Of a stretch of DNA of 47,270 nt, positions 18,536-25,961 are shown piece after piece. Below the pieces are notes generated by a model. The model did not search any database. It saw only the letters and a program-made list of their open reading frames with translations, and had not been told where the DNA came from. This stretch comes from JACZWL01 sp046756445 (lineage in GTDB: Bacteria > Pseudomonadota > Gammaproteobacteria > Steroidobacterales > Woeseiaceae). A program made the translations under genes and the position numbers. Location: positions 1 through 47,270 of the forward strand of contig JBHHWI010000010.1 in assembly GCA_046756445.1 (NCBI GenBank), read 5' to 3'. Positions within the stretch are counted from its first letter, which is position 1; each line of letters begins with the position of its first letter.

Positions 18536-18986
18536 TATTCCCTGCTTTCAGACGGACTTCGCGCAGCCAGGCCGACGTGCCTCTTAATCGATTGTCCATG
18601 GGCGGCTGCACGATCTGGATCGGGTACTCCAGGGTAGCCATGCGCTTGTTCCCTTCCCATGCGAGCACCCAGACACAGGGCATGTCCGGTTCAATCTCGC
18701 AAGTGCCGTCCGGACGTACGCCGCCGCACGGTCCGTTACGCAAGGCCTTGGGGCAGTTCATGGGACACGACAGGCCCGTCGATCCGACGATGCACTGACC
18801 GCAGCTCTGCGAATCCAGCAGCAATCCCTTGGTGACTTTCTCGAATGCGACGAACGGCTTGTCAAGACGATCGTAGCCGATCCACTTGAGGAGCGGATGC
18901 GCTCTGAGAAGGGCGGACTCGACGCCCGTATAGATCCCACTGAGCCAGCGCGCGTTGCGCACCGACCATTTGCGCATCCGGTACAT
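18525..18986 (-). CDS. metV: MetV-like MTHFR C-terminal domain protein (Cys-rich)
   Basis: A 153-residue protein with the Cys-rich pattern of the MTHFR_C family (MetV). C62 and C65 (SCGQC), C74 and C78 (SCPMNC), C87 (NGPCGG), C96 and C104 follow at the spacing that binds an iron-sulfur cluster or zinc. The N-terminal half is basic and contains FVAFEKVTKGLLLDSQ. In acetogens MetV partners MetF and is thought to pass electrons to or from its flavin. Its coupling to metF here (11-base overlap) suggests the reductase is of the MetVF type and may use a carrier other than NAD(P)H directly. ATG 18986 is preceded by a weak GAGAG. Confidence 0.87.
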   Translation of the reverse strand: MYRMRKWSVRNARWLSGIYTGVESALLRAHPLLKWIGYDRLDKPFVAFEKVTKGLLLDSQSCGQCIVGSTGLSCPMNCPKALRNGPCGGVRPDGTCEIEPDMPCVWVLAWEGNKRMATLEYPIQIVQPPMDNRLRGTSAWLREVRLKAGNNEI

Positions 18987-18988
18987 GG

Positions 18989-19294
18989 CTACTCTCTGGT
19001 CGACCCGTGATTGCGAATCAACTGCAACAGATAATCATCCGTGAACTCCGCCTCGAGGCGGCTGGCTTCCGATTCGGCGAATTCCCGGAGGTTTCCGGTC
19101 TCGTCACATCGGGACGATACCCTGCGCCACTCGGCCATATAGGCATCACTCGAACCCTTGCCGGCCCGCATTGCCGCCCGATCGATGGCTTCCTGAAAGC
19201 GCGTGCTCAATACCGCCTTCTCACGGGTGCGCCCCTCCTGCACGATCACCTGAGCAGGAATGTCACGCCAATAGACGAGCGTCTTCTTGATCAT
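18989..19294 (-). CDS. 'Virulence factor' domain small protein of the corrinoid operon
   Basis: A 101-residue protein that I match to the small family labelled 'virulence factor' in domain databases (VYWRDIPAQVIVQEGRTREKA, with a central RFQEAIDRAAMRAG). The name is probably misleading here. ATG 19294 is chosen as the start because the longer frame (to 19489) is the shadow of the upstream DUF1638 gene, while the conserved sequence begins with MIKKTLVYWRD. It overlaps the DUF1638 gene by 32 bases and ends 2 bases before metV. It is rich in charged residues, has no membrane segment, and its only Cys is in RVSSRCDET. Its place between DUF1638 and metV suggests a helper role in corrinoid or folate methyl transfer, but no reaction is known. 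Confidence 0.82.
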   Translation of the reverse strand: MIKKTLVYWRDIPAQVIVQEGRTREKAVLSTRFQEAIDRAAMRAGKGSSDAYMAEWRRVSSRCDETGNLREFAESEASRLEAEFTDDYLLQLIRNHGSTRE

Positions 19295-19892
19295 CGTCCC
19301 ATCTCTCGAGCCTCGCCTGAAGACTCGTCTCCAGATCTCCATAGCCGCAATGGATATGCTCGAAATCGAGCGACAGTCGATCGGCGGCATTTTTCGCAGC
19401 CTGCAGCAATCCCGCATCCGGGGTCTGTGACAGAAAAACGACCCGGCGGTAGTTACCGAAATACGCATCGCGCAGCTCCGGATGCTCATTGAGCTTCAAT
19501 GGCTCGATCACCATGCGCTCGAAATGTCGGGCCAGAAAGTCGGTAAGGAAAAAAGTACCGGGCTCGGCTTCGGACAGGGCCGAGAAGCGTTCCGCACCGG
19601 CGAAAAACTGATAACAGTGCGCGCCGGGCAGGCGCTCCACGCCCTCCTCTTCGAGTACGCGATCGAGGGCCCCCTTCGTGCCGCAATCTGCATACGCAAC
19701 ATAGATGCGATCGTAATCACGCCTGTACTTGCGAATCCGGTCGCGCACGCGTTCAGGGATGAGCGACGGACGCATGTGGAGGCGTGCATCGATGCATTTC
19801 AGGTGGAGGTGCTCCCAACCGTTCAATCGCTTCAGCGCACTGATTTCGCGAGCCAGCGCACCGCAGGCGATTACCAGCACCGGCTTACGCAC
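19263..19892 (-). CDS. DUF1638 protein linked to MttB/corrinoid systems
   Basis: A 209-residue soluble protein matching DUF1638 (begins VLVIACGALAREISALKRLNG). Possible metal-binding residues stand out: Cys in IACGAL, KCIDARLHMRP, YADCGTKGALD and GAHCYQFFAG. GTG 19892 is set as the start because GGGAGG sits 6 bases upstream and the conserved domain begins four residues later; the longer frame to 20033 is a shadow of the corrinoid gene. It overlaps the corrinoid gene by 8 bases. DUF1638 genes are regular companions of MttB-family methyltransferases in methanogens and bacteria, as I recall, but their biochemical role is unknown. It could be a corrinoid- or metal-handling factor. Confidence 0.87.
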   Translation of the reverse strand: MRKPVLVIACGALAREISALKRLNGWEHLHLKCIDARLHMRPSLIPERVRDRIRKYRRDYDRIYVAYADCGTKGALDRVLEEEGVERLPGAHCYQFFAGAERFSALSEAEPGTFFLTDFLARHFERMVIEPLKLNEHPELRDAYFGNYRRVVFLSQTPDAGLLQAAKNAADRLSLDFEHIHCGYGDLETSLQARLERWDDDQEDARLLA

Positions 19893-20610
19893 AGACCGCC
19901 TCCCGTCGCCCGGCGATGAGTCTCGGGCCCCTGTCGGCTGCCTGCGCCGCGTCCCGGCAATAGGCGTCGGCGCCGATCGTTTCACCGAACTCTTCGTTGA
20001 GCGGCGCGCCGCCGACCATGACGATGTAGTCATCGCGGATTCCCTGTGCCACCATTTCGTCTATGACGACTTTCATATACGGCATGGTTGTCGTCAACAG
20101 CGCCGACATCCCGAGAATGTCGGGCTCGTGCTCCTCCATCGCTGCGAAATAGTCTTCGACCGCATTATTGATGCCGATGTTGATTACCTCGAAGCCGCCG
20201 CCTTCCATCATCATGGCGACCAGGTTTTTGCCGATATCGTGAATATCGCCTTTGACGGTGCCGATGACCATCTTGCCGATCGGCTTCACGCCGGTCTCGG
20301 ATAGCAGCGGCCGCAATATCTCCATGCCGCCCTTCATGGCATTGGCGGCTAACAAGACCTCGGGAACAAACAAAATGCCGTCCCGAAAATCGACGCCGAC
20401 AATACGCATGCCTTCCACCAGCGATCTGTTCAAGACCGCCTCCGCGGACCAGCCGCGATCGAGAAGAATGGTCGTGCCTTCTTCAATCTCGTCCTTCATG
20501 CCATCGTACAGATCGTCGTGCATCTGCTCGACGAGCTCGTCATCGGTAAGCTCGCCAAGAATAAACTCCTCGTCGTCGGGTTCCTGCCTCAGCTCAACGT
20601 CGTCGTTCAT
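19885..20610 (-). CDS. Corrinoid (B12-binding) methyl carrier protein, copy 1
   Basis: A 241-residue MttC/MtgC-type protein. Residues about 20-108 form a helical cap domain (LTDDELVEQMHDDLYDG to RPLLSETG). Residues about 113-235 form a Rossmann-like B12-binding domain with the D-x-H-x-x-G motif at 122-127 (DIHDIG, His124 the expected cobalt ligand), SALLTTTMPYMK, and the VGGAPL loop. It would accept a methyl group from the adjacent MttB and give it to tetrahydrofolate through the pterin-binding methyltransferase. The start ATG directly abuts the MttB stop (0 bases) with AGGGA about 8 bases upstream. A close paralogue lies at 36457-37164. Confidence 0.95.
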   Translation of the reverse strand: MNDDVELRQEPDDEEFILGELTDDELVEQMHDDLYDGMKDEIEEGTTILLDRGWSAEAVLNRSLVEGMRIVGVDFRDGILFVPEVLLAANAMKGGMEILRPLLSETGVKPIGKMVIGTVKGDIHDIGKNLVAMMMEGGGFEVINIGINNAVEDYFAAMEEHEPDILGMSALLTTTMPYMKVVIDEMVAQGIRDDYIVMVGGAPLNEEFGETIGADAYCRDAAQAADRGPRLIAGRREAVCA

Positions 20611-22152
20611 CTAGTAGTCCCTGTCGTTAAACTCCGCTTTGCGGCGTTCCATAAGATCCTTCAGCGCCTCATCGATCGAGGGGTCCAGATCCGGCGGTTC
20701 GTACTCTTCGAGCATCGACTTCCAGATCGCGTTGGCACGCTGAGCGGCGTCCAGCGAGCCCTCCTGCTCCCACTGCTCGAAGCTGTTGTTGTCGGCAATG
20801 GTCGATCGGTAAAACGCCGTCTCGAAATTGGCCTGCGTGTGCGCCGCACCCAGAAAATGCGAGCCTGGGCCAACCTCGCGAATCGCGTCAAGCGCCTGGC
20901 CGTTTTCAGACAGGTCAACGCCGGCAAGGAGTATCGCCAGCATATTCGCCTGGTCGAGGTCCATCACGAATTTTTCGTATCCCATCACCAGCGCGCCTTC
21001 CAACCATCCCGCCGCGTGCAGCATGAAATTTACGCCAGCCAGTGCAGATGTCTGAAGCGTGTTCGCCGATTCGTACGCCGCCTGTGCGTCTGGAATCTTC
21101 GAGCCACAGAGCGCGCCGCCGCTGCGGAAGGGAACCCCGAGGCGTCGGGCAAGCGAAGCTGCCAGGTACAGTACGACGCTTGGCTCCGGTGTACCGAAAG
21201 TCGGCGCGCCCGATTGCATAGACACCGCCGCCGCAAACGTACCGAATACAACCGGTGCGCCTGGATTGACGAGCTGTATATAGGCCATACCGGCCAGCGC
21301 CTCTGCCAGGATCTGCGTGGCGGTGCCGGCTACCGTTACCGGCGACATGGCGCCGGCGATGATGAACGGCGAAATAACCGTCGCCTGATTATTCCGGGCA
21401 TAGACCGTGGCGGCGCCGAGCATGGTCGCGTCGTAGGTCATCGGCGAGTTAGCATTGATCAGGCTTGTGATCACGGTATTTTGCTCGACAAAGTCGTCTC
21501 CGAAAATGAGCTTGGCCATGTCGACCGTGTCCTGCGCCCGTTCCGGATGCGTGACCGACCCCATGAACGGCTTGTCGCTGTATTTGATATGGCTGTAAAC
21601 CATGTCGAAATGCCGTTTGTTCACCGGAAGGTCGACGGGTTCACAGACCGTGCCGCCCGAGTGGTGCAGGCCGGGGCTCATGTAAGCCAGTTTGACGAAG
21701 TTGCGGAAATCTTCGATGGTCGCGTAACGGCGGCCCCGGTCGAGGTCGCGGACAAATGGCGATCCGTAGGCCGGCGCGAGAACCGTGCGATCGCCGCCGA
21801 TGATGACATTGCGATTCGGATTTCGTGCGTGCTGCGTAAATTCCGCGGGCGCCGTCGCCCGAATGATCGAGCGGCACATTCCGCGCGGAAACCGCACTCG
21901 CTCGCCATCGACATCGGCACCGGCTTCCCTGAACAGATTCAGCGCCTCGGGAAAACCCCTGAAGTCGACGCCGATTTCCTCGAGCACCGTGTCCGCATTG
22001 TGCTCGATCAGCTCGAGACCGGCCTCATCCATCAGCTCATAATAGGGAATCCTGCGCTCGATGAAGGCTGCCCCCGCGACATTTGGCCGCTGCCGGGCAG
22101 CGCGTTTCGCGCTGCGGCCGCCGCCCTTTCTGTGCCGCGGTCTCTCGCTCAT
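20611..22152 (-). CDS. Non-pyrrolysine MttB-family methyltransferase, copy 1
   Basis: A 513-residue TIM-barrel protein of the trimethylamine methyltransferase (MttB/MtgB) superfamily. It reads through with no in-frame amber codon, so it lacks the pyrrolysine of archaeal MttB; the equivalent region reads RSGGALCGSKIPDAQAAYES. Members without pyrrolysine demethylate glycine betaine (MtgB), proline betaine or carnitine. With carnitine-to-betaine genes upstream and dimethylglycine genes downstream, glycine betaine is the likely methyl donor here. ATG 22152 is preferred over an upstream TTG because GAGGG lies 6 bases before it. The N-terminus is strongly basic (RPRHRKGGGRSAKRAARQRP). It is the first gene after a 160-base gap, so it may have its own promoter. 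Confidence 0.93.
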   Translation of the reverse strand: MSERPRHRKGGGRSAKRAARQRPNVAGAAFIERRIPYYELMDEAGLELIEHNADTVLEEIGVDFRGFPEALNLFREAGADVDGERVRFPRGMCRSIIRATAPAEFTQHARNPNRNVIIGGDRTVLAPAYGSPFVRDLDRGRRYATIEDFRNFVKLAYMSPGLHHSGGTVCEPVDLPVNKRHFDMVYSHIKYSDKPFMGSVTHPERAQDTVDMAKLIFGDDFVEQNTVITSLINANSPMTYDATMLGAATVYARNNQATVISPFIIAGAMSPVTVAGTATQILAEALAGMAYIQLVNPGAPVVFGTFAAAVSMQSGAPTFGTPEPSVVLYLAASLARRLGVPFRSGGALCGSKIPDAQAAYESANTLQTSALAGVNFMLHAAGWLEGALVMGYEKFVMDLDQANMLAILLAGVDLSENGQALDAIREVGPGSHFLGAAHTQANFETAFYRSTIADNNSFEQWEQEGSLDAAQRANAIWKSMLEEYEPPDLDPSIDEALKDLMERRKAEFNDRDY

Positions 22153-22266
22153 GCTTGCCCTCGATGTACTCAAGAAAAAGTCGCCTTTTTCCGGCTCGGA
22201 AACGAACCCAGCAAATCAGTGTGTGACAGAAATTCTTGCGGCGCATTTGCAGCCGCGACATCGGCC

Positions 22267-22282
22267 TTGTCAGAAACGACAA
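22267..22282. repeat. Short inverted repeat upstream of the MttB copy 1 gene
   Basis: TTGTC and GACAA arms of 5 bases are separated by 6 bases (AGAAAC), within the 160-base gap between the BCCT and MttB genes and 114 bases before the MttB start. The size suits a regulator half-site pair. No clear -35/-10 promoter was recognised next to it, and the arms are short enough to occur by chance. Confidence 0.3.
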
Positions 22283-22312
22283 ATTATTGGCAAATCAGGC
22301 CCTTGAAAGGAC

Positions 22313-23983
22313 TCAGACGTCCCCGGATTCATCCTCGCGTTCATCGCCCGCGACGGCCCAGGGATCGTTTTCGGGAAGCTCCTCAATATGAATCTCACCC
22401 GTATCGTGGTCTTTCTGATAGTGAAGGTCGTACCTCGCGACTTTGACCATCGCCATACACAGCAGCAGCGCAACGATCAGCAGGGGGGCGCCACCGACGA
22501 TGCTGGCGGTTTGCAGCGTATCAAGCCCGCCGAGAATCAAGAGCGTGATCGGCATGAGACTCAACGCGAACGCCCAGAACAACCGATTCCACCGCATGGG
22601 CTCCTCGCCGAGTTTCTTTTGAACGACCGATGCGAGGATGTAGGAAATCGAATCGAATGTGGTGGCCGTGAAGATCAGCGCCAGGACCGTGTATGTGCCG
22701 ATGACGAAATAAGTCATCGGGAGCTGGCCCAGTATCGCGAATATTGCAGCCGTCGGCGTTTCGGTATTCAGTATGTTGACGACGTCAAGCTGATCCGACA
22801 ATTGCAGGTAGAGCCCATAATTTCCGAGCACCATGAAGAACAGGAAACATCCAAGCGTGCCGAAGAAAATAGCGCCGATCACCATTTCGCGGATTGTCCT
22901 TCCCCGGGAAATACGCGCGATAAAAAGCCCGACACTGGGAGCGAACGCCAGCCACCATGCCCAGTAGAAAATCGTCCAGTCCTGCGGGAACTGCGTGTCG
23001 GCGAAATCCTTGAAGCCGCCGAAGGGCTCGATCCAGGTCGCCATGTGTATTATGTTGCTGAGCACGCGCCCCAGGGAATCGACGCCGGTGTTCGCCATGA
23101 ACACCGTCGGCCCTGCAATAAAGACGAACAGCAGTAATGCCAGCGCGAGCCACATATTGATATTCGACAGGGTGCGGATGCCCTTCTTCAAGCCCGCATA
23201 CGAGCTGGCGCCGAAGATTGCCGTACAAAGAACCAACACGAAGATCTGGGTTCCAACAGTTCTCGGCGCCCCGAACAGTTCGTGCGCACCCTCGTTGATC
23301 AACGGCGCGGCCAGGCCCAGCGACGTCGCGCCGCCACCGAGCATGCCGAACACGAACAGTACATCGATCAGCTTGCCGGTGCCGCCGTGGGCATGGCGCT
23401 CGCCCAGCACCGGCAGCAAGGCCTCCGATACTTTCAACACGTTCCGGTCCCGGACGTAATAGAAGTACGCGATCGGCAGCGCCGGAATCAGGTAGATCGC
23501 CCACGCCAGCGGCCCCCAGTGAAAGATCCCGTAGGCGGCCGCCCAGCGGGCTGCCTCTTCCGAGCGACCCTCTACGTGAAACGGCGGGGCCTGGTAGTAA
23601 TAGGCCCACTCGATCGTACCCCAGTAAAGAATGGATGCACCGATACCGGCGCAAAACAGCATGGCCGCCCAAGATACGGTCGAGAACTCCGCTTGTTCGT
23701 CCGGGTGCCCCAGCGAGATCCGTCCGATATCGCTGAACGCGATGAAGAGCATGAATATGCCGGCACCGGCACCGAGTGCCAGATACAAAAATCCCAGGTT
23801 CTCAGTGAGGAAGTTTCTGGCAAGCGACACCCAGGCGGCCCCCTGCTCCGGATAAACGATCAGCGGGATCGTAACTACGAGCAACAGTCCGAGGGCGCCG
23901 AAAAAAGTCGGCTTGTCGATGAGATTGAACGATGCGCGCGTATTCAATTTTCGATTCCTTGGTTGGCCGCGATTAATATCCAT
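22313..23983 (-). CDS. BCCT-family transporter, CaiT-like branch
   Basis: A 556-residue membrane protein with about 12 helices and the BCCT signature WTIFYWAWWLAFAPSVGLFIARISRG split over two neighbouring helices around the middle. The segment LYWGTIEWAYYYQAPPF in an early helix looks more like the carnitine/gamma-butyrobetaine carrier CaiT than BetP, which has a GMGIG sodium-site motif there. It would import (or exchange) carnitine, gamma-butyrobetaine or glycine betaine across the inner membrane. The last 60 residues form a hydrophilic, acidic tail. ATG 23983 lies one base before the end of the kinase gene's stop, so the gene is part of the carnitine half of the operon. Confidence 0.92.
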   Translation of the reverse strand: MDINRGQPRNRKLNTRASFNLIDKPTFFGALGLLLVVTIPLIVYPEQGAAWVSLARNFLTENLGFLYLALGAGAGIFMLFIAFSDIGRISLGHPDEQAEFSTVSWAAMLFCAGIGASILYWGTIEWAYYYQAPPFHVEGRSEEAARWAAAYGIFHWGPLAWAIYLIPALPIAYFYYVRDRNVLKVSEALLPVLGERHAHGGTGKLIDVLFVFGMLGGGATSLGLAAPLINEGAHELFGAPRTVGTQIFVLVLCTAIFGASSYAGLKKGIRTLSNINMWLALALLLFVFIAGPTVFMANTGVDSLGRVLSNIIHMATWIEPFGGFKDFADTQFPQDWTIFYWAWWLAFAPSVGLFIARISRGRTIREMVIGAIFFGTLGCFLFFMVLGNYGLYLQLSDQLDVVNILNTETPTAAIFAILGQLPMTYFVIGTYTVLALIFTATTFDSISYILASVVQKKLGEEPMRWNRLFWAFALSLMPITLLILGGLDTLQTASIVGGAPLLIVALLLCMAMVKVARYDLHYQKDHDTGEIHIEELPENDPWAVAGDEREDESGDV

Positions 23984-23984
23984 A

Positions 23985-25067
23985 CTACTGCAAGCCGGTT
24001 TCGCCGGTCAGAGAAGCAACTTCATCATGCAGCACAGCCTGCATTTCATCAAACTGGTTGTCGATAGAATCAGCAAGTGCAAATTGAGTTTTGCACCTGT
24101 CGAGATTATGATTTGGTCGTTGAATCCTGAAATATTCGTCACCTGCAAGAAAATCAGTCAGAAATCGTAACCCAGTTTCGATCGTGATGACTTTTCCCGC
24201 AACTGAGAGATTTTCAAGCTCTGCGGTAGTGAGAAAGTCTATTGTGGAACCGAGGTAGCCTCCGACCAGCTCCCTGTACCTCGGGATCTGCATGGCCACT
24301 TTTGTCAGATCCTTTTCGTCCTCTGCGACCGACATCGTCATTGTCCGAACCAGATCTCCGAAATCATATAGGACAAGCCCCGGCATGACGGTATCCAGGT
24401 CGATAACGCACACGACCCGTCCGCTGACGTCATCGAACATCAGATTACTTATCTTGGCGTCATTGTGAGTGACTCTTTCAGGAACCTCACCACGCTCGTG
24501 TAATCCGACCAATGATGCCGCGGCTGCGCGAAAATCCATGGCTTTCCTGATTTCAGGTTTACACATTCTGGACCGGTCGTACTCGTCACGAGCCAGTACC
24601 TCGTCGAACCGAAGATATCGCGCTACGGTATTGTGAAATGCCGGGATGGTCTCGTGCAGGCGGGGTCCCGGCAGGTCGCACAACAAGGCCTGAAAGCGGC
24701 CGAATGCGGCTGCGGATTCACGAGCCTGCATGCCGGACCGCGCTTTGTCTATTGTGCGCGCCCCTTCAATGAACGGGCAGACCCGCCAGTACTCTCTGCT
24801 TTCGTCCCGGCAATAGTCGCTTCCATCCCTCGCTTTTATCAATGTCAGATGACGGCCGCCGTCCCTGTCGCTCAGGTGTTGCGTTACGCGCGCGATGTTG
24901 TCCATCAGCGCCACAGGGTCCCGAAAGACATTCCGGTTTATGCGTTGGGCGACGTAACGCACAATGTGACCGGCCTGGTTGTACGACACGACGTACGAGT
25001 CGTTGATCAGGCCGGAACCGATCCGATTTGCGGATATGAAATCGCCGGACAGATCGAAGTTTTGCAA
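23985..25067 (-). CDS. NahK-like phosphotransferase (aminoglycoside/choline kinase fold)
   Basis: A 360-residue kinase of the APH fold. The catalytic loop is THNDAKISNLMFDD (H201, D203, N208) and the metal-binding loop is CVIDLDTVMPGLVLYDFGD (Asp223 and Asp225). This DLDTVMPG form is characteristic of N-acetylhexosamine 1-kinase-like proteins. The substrate is not evident; a small alcohol or sugar in quaternary-amine metabolism is possible. Base composition is visibly more AT-rich than its neighbours, a possible sign of later acquisition. The start is uncertain: TTG 25067 is the only ordinary candidate, while homologues, as I recall, extend a little further upstream, where an ATT at 25088 follows an AAAGGA. 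It is separated by 100 bases from the CaiD gene and abuts the transporter gene. Confidence 0.82.
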   Translation of the reverse strand: MQNFDLSGDFISANRIGSGLINDSYVVSYNQAGHIVRYVAQRINRNVFRDPVALMDNIARVTQHLSDRDGGRHLTLIKARDGSDYCRDESREYWRVCPFIEGARTIDKARSGMQARESAAAFGRFQALLCDLPGPRLHETIPAFHNTVARYLRFDEVLARDEYDRSRMCKPEIRKAMDFRAAAASLVGLHERGEVPERVTHNDAKISNLMFDDVSGRVVCVIDLDTVMPGLVLYDFGDLVRTMTMSVAEDEKDLTKVAMQIPRYRELVGGYLGSTIDFLTTAELENLSVAGKVITIETGLRFLTDFLAGDEYFRIQRPNHNLDRCKTQFALADSIDNQFDEMQAVLHDEVASLTGETGLQ

Positions 25068-25167
25068 GATGTCAAAGAGATTGGAAATCCAGGTATCCTT
25101 TCAGAATCACTTCTGCGTCTGCGACGACAGATGTGTGCACTGACCCTACGCCGCTTCGTCCAGAGCC

Positions 25168-25953
25168 CTACTTTCCTTTCCAGTCGGGGTCCCGTTTCTC
25201 GGCGAAGGCCTTCGCGCCTTCGAGCTGATCTTCGCTGGAGTAGAGCGCGTCGACCGTCTCGAACTCCCGTTGTGTGATTTTCCGCAGGGCGTCGAGAAAC
25301 TTCATGTCCTCCGCCTCACGTACGACCTCCTTGATCGCGGCGTAGACCAGCGGCGGGCCCGACACTATCAATCGCGCGACTTCCCATGCACGATCCATAA
25401 GTTGATCGGCTGGCACGACTTCGTTCACGAATCCCCAGCGGTTCGCCTCGGACGCGTCCAGCCAGCGGCCGGTCAGGAGCATTTCCATCGCAATGTGATA
25501 GGGGATGCGTTTCGGCAGCTTGATCGAGGCCGCATCGGCGACCGTACCGGATTTGATCTCCGGCAACGCGAATGTCGCATGATCTGCCGCCAGTATGATG
25601 TCGGCGCAAAGTGCAATCTCGAGGCCGCCGCCGCAACAGATACCGTTGACGGCGCAAATCACCGGCTTGTTGAAATTCTCGAGTTCCTGCATGCCGCCGA
25701 ACCCGCCGACGCCGTAGTCGCCGTCTACGGATTCGCCGTCGGCCGCGGCCTTGAGGTCCCAGCCTGCCGAGAAGAACTTGTCGCCGCCGCCGGCGACGAT
25801 CGCGACCCGCAAATCCCGGTCATCGCGAAAGTCCGCAAAGACTTCGCCCATAATCCTGCTGGTCGCAAGATCGATGGCATTCGCTTTCGGTCGATCGATG
25901 ATTAGCTCGAGCACGCCGCCTTCGACGCGGGTCCTGATCGGTTCGTTGTTCAT
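25168..25953 (-). CDS. caiD: Crotonobetainyl-CoA hydratase (CaiD-like)
   Basis: A 261-residue crotonase-fold enzyme, the same length as E. coli CaiD. Shared stretches include DRPKANAID (20-28), MGEVFADFRDD, KFFSAGWDLKAA (59-70, oxyanion-hole strand), NKPVICAVNG and a C-terminus AFAEKRDPDWKGK, very close to the CaiD ending as I recall it. CaiD interconverts crotonobetainyl-CoA and L-carnitinyl-CoA. ATG 25953 was chosen over GTG 25965 (which overlaps the previous stop) because the alignment to CaiD starts there. With the acyl-CoA dehydrogenase next to it, this gives gamma-butyrobetainyl-CoA to carnitinyl-CoA. No CoA ligase or CoA transferase (CaiC/CaiB) is in the window, so activation must come from elsewhere. 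Confidence 0.92.
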   Translation of the reverse strand: MNNEPIRTRVEGGVLELIIDRPKANAIDLATSRIMGEVFADFRDDRDLRVAIVAGGGDKFFSAGWDLKAAADGESVDGDYGVGGFGGMQELENFNKPVICAVNGICCGGGLEIALCADIILAADHATFALPEIKSGTVADAASIKLPKRIPYHIAMEMLLTGRWLDASEANRWGFVNEVVPADQLMDRAWEVARLIVSGPPLVYAAIKEVVREAEDMKFLDALRKITQREFETVDALYSSEDQLEGAKAFAEKRDPDWKGK

Positions 25954-25961
25954 TTCTTCTG

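Noticed and set aside
22175..22190. AAAAAG-TCGC-CTTTTT hairpin just upstream of the MttB copy 1 start
   Set aside because: The stem is A/T with one G-C pair and would be weak. It lies in the leader close to the start codon and lacks the GC stem of an intrinsic terminator.
20518..22446. Open frame of 642 codons on the plus strand over the MttB copy 1 gene
   Set aside because: It is antisense to well-supported MttB and corrinoid genes, Arg/His-rich, with no family features. It is a mirror of codon bias.
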